Of a DNA stretch of 20,057 nt, positions 8,906-14,835 are shown one piece after another (the first letter of the stretch is position 1; the number at the start of each line of letters is the position of its first letter). Source of the stretch: an uncultured Anaerolineales bacterium (GTDB taxonomy: Bacteria; Chloroflexota; Anaerolineae; Anaerolineales; Villigracilaceae). Location: positions 1-20,057 of the forward strand of contig CALLJA010000238.1 of NCBI GenBank assembly GCA_938008865.1. The letters are read 5' to 3'. The position numbers and the translations under genes are program-made. The notes beneath the pieces were generated by a model that did not search any database, was not told where the DNA came from, and worked only from the letters and a program-made list of their open reading frames with translations.

Positions 8906-9304
8906 ATGAAAATTCCCTCCCTGCCCCAACTGGCCGAACAAGCTGCCGCGCCGCTGGAAGCCATTGCCTCGCCGCCGCGCGTGGCCATTCTGCTGTCCAT
9001 CGGGCGCGGCGAAGCCTGCGTCTGTCACCTCGAAGCCCTGCTTGGCTGGCGTCAGGCTTACATCTCCCAGCACCTGATGGCCCTACGCAAGGCGGGCCTG
9101 TTGCTGGACCGCCGCGAGGGACGCTACGTCTTCTATCGCCTGAAGGACGCCGCGCTCCTGGACCTGGTACTGGCTTCCGCCCGCCTGGGCGGACTCTCCG
9201 CCGAGACCATCTCCGCGCTCAGCGAAATGCGGCCCTCGCCCGCTTGCGAATGTCCGCAGTGTACGCCCACCTTGATCCGCGCGGAAAGCCTCAAAACCGT
9301 ATGA
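8906..9304 (+). CDS. arsR: ArsR/SmtB-family metalloid-responsive repressor
   Basis: A 132-residue winged-helix repressor, the usual length for the family. The recognition helix lies around 50-66 (QAYISQHLMALRKAGLL). C38-V-C40 sits in the position of the As(III)-sensing CxC of classical ArsR (family motif ELCVCDL). A second cluster, C114-x-C116-x2-C119, lies near the C-terminus. Cys-rich sensors of this kind bind As(III)/Sb(III) or soft metals, and ligand binding releases DNA. The ligand here is not proven. ATG at 8906 has no Shine-Dalgarno and follows the -10 box by 11 nt, so the transcript may be nearly leaderless. The stop overlaps the next start as ATGA (9301-9304), implying translational coupling to the permease. 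Confidence 0.9.
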   Translation: MKIPSLPQLAEQAAAPLEAIASPPRVAILLSIGRGEACVCHLEALLGWRQAYISQHLMALRKAGLLLDRREGRYVFYRLKDAALLDLVLASARLGGLSAETISALSEMRPSPACECPQCTPTLIRAESLKTV

Positions 9305-10758
9305 ACGCACTCACCTTCCTCACCAACCTGCTGTACAGCGGCCTCGGGAACCTGGCCGCCTACCTGGCCGCGCATGTGCTGCTATGCCTGCTGCCCGCGT
9401 TCTACATCGCGGGCGCCATGACGGCCCTGATTCCCAAGGAAACCGTCACGCGCTTCCTGGGGCGCAATACGCCCAAATTCATTTCCTATCCCGCCGCGGC
9501 GCTGGCGGGTTCGGTTCTGGCGGTCTGCTCCTGCACCATCGTGCCGCTGTTTGCGGGCATCTACAAAAAAGGCGCGGGGATCGGCCCTGCCATCACCTTC
9601 CTGTTCTTCGCCCCGGCCGCCAATATCCTTGCTTTGATCTACACGGGCGGCGTCATCGGCGTGGATCTGGCCGTGGCGCGGCTGGTGCTGTCGCTGGCGT
9701 TTGGAATCGGCATCGGCATCATCATGGCGCTGATCTTCCAGCGTGCAGACCTGGAGCACGACAAAGCCACCGACACGATGTTCGCCGCGCAGGGGAAAAT
9801 GCGGCGCATTGCCCTGGTCTTCCTGCTGGTGCTGGTTTCACTGCTGCTCTCGGGCACCCTCAAGATCGGCCTGCTGACAAATACCTACGCCACGCTCACC
9901 GTCCCCCTTGGCGGCATGGACAGGGTCCAGGATTTTCTCTACGACCTGATCCCCTACGACGCGGCCAGGGGCGAAGAAGGCGTCACGGCACAGGGCGCGA
10001 TCCTGATCGGCCTGCTGGCGCTGATCGGCGTCACCTCCTGGTTGGGCATCGAAAACATCTTCGACGGCTTCAACGCCTGGACATGGACCTCGCTTGGCCT
10101 CGTAGGATTGACGCTTCTGACCGCAGCAGTCGGCATGGCGCCCCATGCAGGCGGGCTGGATATCCTGATCAACGGGAAGTTCTTCGGAGTGCTAGTTGCG
10201 CTGCTCGTCCTCGGCTGGATCCTCAAGGCCCGCCTCAGCCAGGACGAAACCCGCGACTTCCTGTGGGAATCGTGGAAGTTCGTCAAGCAGATCTTCCCCC
10301 TGCTGGTCGTGGGCGTGTTCGCCGTGGGCGTGCTCCGCGCGCTGATCCAGCCCGAGTGGATCGAAACCCTCGCGGGCCGCAACACCTTGCCTGGCAACCT
10401 GGCGGGCGTGATCTTCGGCGTCTTTATGTACTTCCCCACCCTGGTGGAGGTGCCGATCGCCAATATGTTCCTCGACCTCGGGATGCACCGCGGTCCGCTG
10501 TTGGCCTATCTGATGGCCGACCCTGAACTCAGCCTGCAAAGCATCCTGATCATCTCCACCATCATCGGACGCCTCAAAGCCTGGACCTACGTGGCCTGGG
10601 TGGCATTGTTCAGCACGCTGGCGGGCCTCATCTACGGCGCGTGGGTAGACGGGGTAGGCATCGGGCTGGTGGCCCTCTACCTGTGCCTGTTCTTGGCGTT
10701 GCTGTCCGCATCCTTATGGCTAGTCAACCGCCGCAACGCCCAAAGAGCGGCGGCGTAA
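9301..10758 (+). CDS. PF03773-type (ArsP/DUF318) efflux permease
   Basis: Polytopic membrane protein of 485 residues with about ten or more hydrophobic segments. The signature VCSCTIVPLFAG (75-86, C76-S-C78), followed by a KKGAGIG loop and a second conserved half (MYFPTLVEVPIAN), places it in the predicted-permease family. That family includes ArsP, which exports trivalent organoarsenicals, and SO_0444-like Cu/Zn exporters. It is longer than typical ArsP of about 315 residues. No ArsB or Acr3 pump appears nearby, so this is probably the operon's exporter. Substrate is inferred from arsR and arsC. The start at 9301 is chosen because it overlaps the arsR stop. The frame is open back to 8893, but that extension reads through arsR out of frame and is not membrane-like. 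Confidence 0.85.
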   Translation: MNALTFLTNLLYSGLGNLAAYLAAHVLLCLLPAFYIAGAMTALIPKETVTRFLGRNTPKFISYPAAALAGSVLAVCSCTIVPLFAGIYKKGAGIGPAITFLFFAPAANILALIYTGGVIGVDLAVARLVLSLAFGIGIGIIMALIFQRADLEHDKATDTMFAAQGKMRRIALVFLLVLVSLLLSGTLKIGLLTNTYATLTVPLGGMDRVQDFLYDLIPYDAARGEEGVTAQGAILIGLLALIGVTSWLGIENIFDGFNAWTWTSLGLVGLTLLTAAVGMAPHAGGLDILINGKFFGVLVALLVLGWILKARLSQDETRDFLWESWKFVKQIFPLLVVGVFAVGVLRALIQPEWIETLAGRNTLPGNLAGVIFGVFMYFPTLVEVPIANMFLDLGMHRGPLLAYLMADPELSLQSILIISTIIGRLKAWTYVAWVALFSTLAGLIYGAWVDGVGIGLVALYLCLFLALLSASLWLVNRRNAQRAAA

Positions 10759-10786
10759 TCCCTTCAAAAGACTTCAAGGAGTACAC

Positions 10787-11038
10787 ATGCTTACCATCAA
10801 AGTGCTCGGCCCGGGCTGTGCCAATTGCAAACGCCTGGAACAGATCGCCCGAAAGATCGTATCGGACCTGGGGATCGAGGCGGAGGTCATCAAGGTGACT
10901 GACTACAATGACATCACAGCATACAACATCCTATCCACGCCCGGGCTGGTCATCAACGAGAAGGTCGTCTCGTCGGGGCGCATTCCCACACCCGCCGAGG
11001 TATCCACCTGGGTGGCAGACGCGCTCCAGGCCGCCTGA
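10787..11038 (+). CDS. Small thioredoxin-like redox protein (CxxC)
   Basis: An 83-residue single thioredoxin-fold domain with C11-A-N-C14 in GPGCANCKRLEQ and a cis-Pro region STPGLVIN. It matches the 'small redox-active disulfide protein' family (thioredoxin_3, PF13192), often encoded beside PF03773 permeases. AAGGAG (10776-10781) lies 5 nt before the ATG. It could hand electrons to the arsenate reductase encoded next, or exchange thiols with the permease's CSC motif. Both roles are inference from position. It is too short to be canonical TrxA. Confidence 0.88.
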   Translation: MLTIKVLGPGCANCKRLEQIARKIVSDLGIEAEVIKVTDYNDITAYNILSTPGLVINEKVVSSGRIPTPAEVSTWVADALQAA

Positions 11039-11072
11039 TTCTGTTAACCCAGCCATAACAAACGCATCTCCA

Positions 11073-11101
11073 TTTCATGATACAAGTCTGAAAACATGAA
11101 A
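11073..11101. repeat. Inverted repeat upstream of arsC
   Basis: TTTCATG (11073-11079) and CATGAAA (11095-11101) flank 15 nt, ending at the arsC ribosome-binding site. It lies in the only sizeable gap (74 nt) inside the operon. It might be a regulator site or an RNA hairpin. No convincing promoter was seen here. Confidence 0.3.
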
Positions 11102-11112
11102 AGGAGCATCGC

Positions 11113-11535
11113 ATGAAAAAGGTCCTGTTTCTTTGTACTGGGAATTCCTGCCGATCACAAATGGCGGAGGCCATCGTCAATGCGCGGCTGGGCGCGGAGT
11201 GGCAGGCTGTCAGCGCGGGGACGAAGCCTGCGGGCTACGTTCATCCGCGGGCGCTGATGGCGTTATCCGAAGTCGGCATCCAGCACGAGGGGCGGTCGAA
11301 ACTGGCCGATGAATTTCGCAACGTGGATTTCGACCTGGTGGTGACGGTCTGCGATTCGGCGGCGGAGGAATGTCCGATCTGGCTGGGGAAAGGCAAGCGC
11401 CTGCATCACAGTTTTGCCGACCCTGCCCAGGCCCAGGGCAGCGATGACGAGGTCATGCGCGCCTTCCGCGCCGTGCGCGACGACATCCAAAGAGAAATAC
11501 TCGACCTATTGAACACCCATACGCAACTGGAATGA
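11113..11535 (+). CDS. arsC: Arsenate reductase, thioredoxin-coupled LMW-PTP type
   Basis: A 140-residue cytoplasmic enzyme reducing As(V) to As(III). The phosphatase-like P-loop is C8-TGNSC13-R14-S15. The catalytic Asp is D103 in FADPA. A further cysteine pair, C80 and C87 (TVCDSAAEECP), matches the Cys82/Cys89 relay of the S. aureus pI258 ArsC class. That relay distinguishes it from plain low-molecular-weight tyrosine phosphatases. AAGGAG (11101-11106) is 6 nt before the ATG. Electrons would come from thioredoxin, possibly the CxxC protein encoded just upstream. Confidence 0.93.
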   Translation: MKKVLFLCTGNSCRSQMAEAIVNARLGAEWQAVSAGTKPAGYVHPRALMALSEVGIQHEGRSKLADEFRNVDFDLVVTVCDSAAEECPIWLGKGKRLHHSFADPAQAQGSDDEVMRAFRAVRDDIQREILDLLNTHTQLE

Positions 11536-11545
11536 AAATCACCCA

Positions 11546-12568
11546 ATGAAAAAACTGCTCCCTGGATTGCTGATCGCGGCCTTGCTGGCCCTCCACGCCG
11601 CCTCTGTCCTGGCCCAGACGGCCACCCCCCAGCCCGTGGTACGCGCGGTGTTATTCTGGCAGGCGGGCTGTCCGCATTGCGAGGAGACCCTCGCGCAGAC
11701 CATCCCGCCCCTGCGCGAGAAATACGGCACGCAACTCGAATTATTGCTGGTCGAAGTGGTCAGCGCCGACGACATTCTGACGCTCTACGACGTGAGCGCC
11801 GCCTACGGCCTGAGCAAGGAACAGACAGGCGTGCCGCTGGTGCTCATCGGCGAGCGGGCGCTGGTCGGCTCAGACCAGGTGCGGGACGAGTTGCCCGCGC
11901 TGATCGAGAGTCACCTGGCGCAGGGCGGCACAGGCTGGCCGACGGCCGCCGCGCTGCAAGAGTTCCTGCCTGCGGGAGCGCCTGCCGCACAATCCGCCCC
12001 CGCTCTGGTGGATACGGCTCCCGTCCAGCCCAAGAACAATGGTTTCGCGCTGGCCATCGGGATCATGGTTTTCATGGCGGCGGCGCTGCTTTACAGCCTG
12101 GCTGCCTTCGCGCTGGGCCGCACCTACCGCCTGCCCGCCTGGACCGAATGGCTCATCCCGTTTTTCATCCTGGTCGGCATCGGCGTGGCAGGCTACCTGA
12201 CTTACATCGAGACCCAGCCCGTCACGCCCTTCTGCGGTCCCATCGGCAACTGCGAGACGGTCCAGCAAAGCCCCTATGCCAAAATCTTTGGTGTGTTGCC
12301 GATGGGCATCTTCGGCCTGCTGGGATATTTCGGCCTGTTGGCTGCCTGGCTGGCGCGCCGCATCGTCCCAAAATGGGAGAAACCTGCCGCGCTGGCCTTC
12401 TTCGGCATGGCCGTCTTTGCTGTGGTCTTCTCGCTCTACCTGACCTACCTGGAGCCGTTCGTCATCCGCGCCGTGTGCATCTGGTGCCTGTCCTCGGCGG
12501 TGCTGGTCACGCTCCTGCTGCTGCTCGGACTCCCGCCCGCCTTGCGGGTATTTTCCCCCGAAGAATAG
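11546..12568 (+). CDS. Exported thioredoxin domain fused to VKOR membrane domain
   Basis: A 340-residue disulfide-forming enzyme. A signal peptide (about 1-23, VLA/Q) leads into an extracytoplasmic thioredoxin-like domain with C42-P-H-C45 and cis-Pro97. After a linker and membrane helices comes a vitamin K epoxide reductase domain. It has loop cysteines C230 and C236 (spacing 6, as in characterised bacterial VKOR) and the quinone-site pair C311-I-W-C314. VKOR passes electrons from an oxidised thiol partner to quinone, replacing DsbB. The common bacterial fusion puts thioredoxin after VKOR, so here the order is reversed. Only 10 nt separate it from arsC, so it is very likely cotranscribed. No strong ribosome-binding site is seen. 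Confidence 0.88.
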   Translation: MKKLLPGLLIAALLALHAASVLAQTATPQPVVRAVLFWQAGCPHCEETLAQTIPPLREKYGTQLELLLVEVVSADDILTLYDVSAAYGLSKEQTGVPLVLIGERALVGSDQVRDELPALIESHLAQGGTGWPTAAALQEFLPAGAPAAQSAPALVDTAPVQPKNNGFALAIGIMVFMAAALLYSLAAFALGRTYRLPAWTEWLIPFFILVGIGVAGYLTYIETQPVTPFCGPIGNCETVQQSPYAKIFGVLPMGIFGLLGYFGLLAAWLARRIVPKWEKPAALAFFGMAVFAVVFSLYLTYLEPFVIRAVCIWCLSSAVLVTLLLLLGLPPALRVFSPEE

Positions 12569-12577
12569 AGGCCGCCC

Positions 12578-13834
12578 ATGTCCCGAATCCACTACGCCCG
12601 CGTCAATCCGAACGGAGAGGTCCTCCTGCCGCCGCACCTGGCCCGCGAACTGGGCCTGGCGGCTGGCGGAGAACTGCGGGTTGAGGCGGACGGGAACGGC
12701 GTGCATCTGCACCCGTCGGCCCATGCGCTCAGGCGGGTCTACGTGGAAGCCACCAACCAGTGCAACCTGACGTGCAGCACCTGTATGCGCAACGTCTGGG
12801 AGGTGAAGTACGGACGCATGTCCGACGACACCTTCGAGCGCGTTCTGGCGGGGTTCGACTCAGCCGAGGACAAGCCTGAAATCTTCTTCGGCGGCTATGG
12901 TGAACCACTCTCGCATCCGCGCATCCTCGACCTGATCGGGCAGGCCAAGAACCGCGGGCACCGCGTCTCGCTCATCACCAATGGCATCCTGCTGAACGAG
13001 TCCATCCGCCGCAGCCTGATCGACTTGCGCCTCGACATGCTGTGGGTCTCGCTCGACGGCGCCTCAGCCGAATGCTACGTGGATGTGCGCCTGGGCAACT
13101 CACTGCCGCTCATCATCGAAAACCTGCGGGGGTTGTGCTCTCAAAAATACCTGAAGTTTGGCGCATCCAACTGGAGCGGGCGCCCCAGGCTGGGCATCGC
13201 CTTCGTGGCCATGCGCCGCAACATCCACGACCTGGCGGAGGTCATCCGCCTCGGCAGCCGACTTGGAGCGGTCGAGTTCTCGGTCAGCAACGTGCTGGCG
13301 CACAATGCCGAACTGCTCGAAGAGAATCTGTACATGCGCGCCATGAGCCAGGTGGCGGGACAGGAGATCCGCCCCACCGTGCGGATGCCGCTCATGGACA
13401 TCAACCCGCAGACCGCTGCCGCACTGGCTGGTGTAATGAAAGACCTGAACCGCCTCGAACTTGCAGGCGGGCTCTTGAACCAGAACACGGACCGCTGCCC
13501 CTTCGTCGAGCGCGGCAGCCTGGCCGTGCGCTGGGACGGCCAGGTCAGCCCGTGCCTGCCGCTGCTCTACACCCACACCCATTTCCTCGACGACCGCGAG
13601 CGCACCTCGCACGAATACTTCGTCGGCGACGTGCGCGAACGCGATCTCCCATCCATCTGGAACGAGAGTCACTACCGCGACCTGCGCATCCGCCTGCGCG
13701 ACTTCGACTTTTCCCCGTGCGTGTTCTGCAACAGTTGTGAGATGGCCAACGCCAACCTCGAAGACTGCTTCGGCAACACCCAGCCCACCTGCGGCGGATG
13801 CCTGTGGGCGCGCGGGCTGATCCGCTGCCCGTGA
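12578..13834 (+). CDS. Radical SAM/SPASM enzyme with AbrB-like N-terminal domain
   Basis: A 418-residue enzyme. Residues 1-46 look like a SpoVT/AbrB swapped-hairpin domain (VNPNGEVLLPPHLARELGL). The radical SAM core begins YVEATNQCNLTCSTC, with C62-x3-C66-x2-C69 for the 4Fe-4S/SAM cluster and GGYGEP as the SAM-binding stretch. The C-terminal third is cysteine-rich (CPFVE, SPCLP, SPCVFCNSCEM, CGGC, C at the end), fitting SPASM auxiliary clusters. The core resembles maturases linked to tungsten aldehyde oxidoreductases, but no such oxidoreductase or obvious peptide substrate lies here, so the substrate is unknown. It starts 9 nt after the VKOR fusion with AGAGG overlapping that stop, indicating one operon. 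Confidence 0.82.
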   Translation: MSRIHYARVNPNGEVLLPPHLARELGLAAGGELRVEADGNGVHLHPSAHALRRVYVEATNQCNLTCSTCMRNVWEVKYGRMSDDTFERVLAGFDSAEDKPEIFFGGYGEPLSHPRILDLIGQAKNRGHRVSLITNGILLNESIRRSLIDLRLDMLWVSLDGASAECYVDVRLGNSLPLIIENLRGLCSQKYLKFGASNWSGRPRLGIAFVAMRRNIHDLAEVIRLGSRLGAVEFSVSNVLAHNAELLEENLYMRAMSQVAGQEIRPTVRMPLMDINPQTAAALAGVMKDLNRLELAGGLLNQNTDRCPFVERGSLAVRWDGQVSPCLPLLYTHTHFLDDRERTSHEYFVGDVRERDLPSIWNESHYRDLRIRLRDFDFSPCVFCNSCEMANANLEDCFGNTQPTCGGCLWARGLIRCP

Positions 13835-13860
13835 TGGGATTGCCGCGATGACCTTAACGA

Positions 13861-13890
13861 AAACGACGCACCCGATTGGGTGCGTCGTTT
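13861..13890. terminator. Bidirectional terminator
   Basis: A perfect 13-bp stem (AAACGACGCACCC and complement) with loop GATT. It lies 26 nt past the radical SAM stop and 6 nt past the tRNA-fMet 3' end on the other strand. The minus-strand side continues TTTTCGTT, so termination should be better for the tRNA than for the operon. Confidence 0.85.
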
Positions 13891-13896
13891 CGAGAG

Positions 13897-13968
13897 TAGC
13901 GGGGGCAGGACTCGAACCTGCGACCTCCGGGTTATGAGCCCGACGAGCTGCCTCTGCTCTACCCCGCA
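13897..13968 (-). tRNA. Initiator tRNA-fMet (CAU)
   Basis: A 72-nt cloverleaf with anticodon CAU in CTCATAA. Three G:C pairs end the anticodon stem (GGG/CCC), A11:U24 closes the D stem, the T loop is TTCGAGT and the discriminator is A73. Positions 1 and 72 are U and U and do not pair. A 1-72 mismatch plus the G:C triplet are the hallmarks of bacterial initiator tRNA. CCA is not encoded. Confidence 0.95.
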
Positions 13969-13987
13969 TCGTTTTTCCAGCCCGCGG

Positions 13988-14016
13988 ATAATACCATAAG
14001 CATGGGGGCGCGTCAA
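13988..14016 (-). promoter_or_regulatory. Promoter of tRNA-fMet
   Basis: On the minus strand TTGACG (14016-14011) and TATTAT (13993-13988) are separated by exactly 17 nt. The -10 box ends 19 nt before the mature tRNA 5' end. Confidence 0.8.
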
Positions 14017-14116
14017 GCAAAATCTGCCTTTGCTTTCGTGTCCTGTAGCAAGCGACCCTGCCAAATGTTAAAAAACACCAGTACTTTGGTATGAAACAGA
14101 TTAACGAATTCTAGTG

Positions 14117-14170
14117 TATAATAACCAAACCTTAACAAAAATAAAAGGATTGCCACGCGCAATCATTTTT
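14117..14170 (+). promoter_or_regulatory. -10 box and structured leader of the response regulator
   Basis: TATAAT occupies 14117-14122. The only Shine-Dalgarno-like sequence, AAGGA (14145-14149), is 26 nt before the ATG. Between them lies a hairpin GATTGC-CACGC-GCAATC (14148-14164) followed by ATTTTT. The hairpin overlaps AAGGA and could act as a weak terminator or translational control. No good -35 box was found. Confidence 0.45.
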
Positions 14171-14175
14171 CGATC

Positions 14176-14835
14176 ATGAGCAAAAAAACAACCATACTTG
14201 TCATAGAAGGACGACATGCGGAAATCCCTTCTTTTGCGGCAGACCTGCAAAAGAAGGGATTTGAAGTTGAAACCGCCCAGAACGGCGGCCAGGCTGTCGC
14301 GCGCCTCAAAGAAGTCGCGCCGAGCCTGGTCGTGGTCAACGCCGCCTCACTGCGCAGCACGGGATTGCGCATCTGTCAGTCGCTGCGCGAAAAGGACGCC
14401 AAACTGCCCATCATCCTGATCCTGGCCTCCGAGAACGGCGTGGAAAAGGACGCCGCCGATTCGGTGCTGGTCTTGCCGTTCACCGCGCAGAAACTCGTCA
14501 ACCGCATCAAGCCACTGCTACCCGGCGAAGGCAAGAACGTGCTTCACGTCGGTCCCGTGCGGCTGGACCTGGAGCAGCGCCGCGTGCGCTCGCTCGGCAG
14601 GAGCACCAAACTCACCCCGCGCCTGGTCACGCTCCTGCAAATTTTGATGGAGCACCACGGCGAGGTGGTGGAACGCGAATCGCTATTCAAACGCGTGTGG
14701 GAAACCAATTACACGGGCGATACGCGCACGCTGGACGTACACATCTCCTGGCTGCGGCGCGCCATCGAACTCGACCCCCTGCACCCGAAATTCCTAAAGA
14801 CCATCCGCGGTGTCGGCTATCGGCTGGACCTCTAG
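14176..14835 (+). CDS. Response regulator with degenerate receiver and winged helix
   Basis: A 219-residue OmpR/PhoB-type architecture. The receiver-like domain (about 5-115) keeps the fold but not the chemistry. The phosphoacceptor position (VVVNAAS) is Asn55, the N-terminal acidic pair is replaced by VIEGRH, and the conserved Lys of 'KPF' is Leu100 (LPF). The winged-helix DNA-binding domain (about 122-219) is standard and ends TIRGVGYRLDL, with the recognition region around TRTLDVHISWLRR. It is therefore probably a phosphorylation-independent regulator or one gated by another signal. No histidine kinase is adjacent. The last 42 nt overlap the opposing methyltransferase gene. Confidence 0.88.
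   Translation: MSKKTTILVIEGRHAEIPSFAADLQKKGFEVETAQNGGQAVARLKEVAPSLVVVNAASLRSTGLRICQSLREKDAKLPIILILASENGVEKDAADSVLVLPFTAQKLVNRIKPLLPGEGKNVLHVGPVRLDLEQRRVRSLGRSTKLTPRLVTLLQILMEHHGEVVERESLFKRVWETNYTGDTRTLDVHISWLRRAIELDPLHPKFLKTIRGVGYRLDL

Noticed and set aside
8710..9000. N-terminal extension of the A2M protein by 97 residues
   Set aside because: It would bury the lipoprotein signal, overlap divergent arsR and cross the A2M gene's own consensus promoter.
8893..9300. Upstream start for the permease at 8893
   Set aside because: The extension is arsR read in another frame and is Arg/Pro-rich. The ATGA overlap at 9301 fits a coupled start much better.
14080..14092. ACCA-N6-TGGT dyad upstream of the response regulator
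   Set aside because: Four-base arms are too short to distinguish from chance. A shared 9-mer near the A2M promoter is also within chance expectation.
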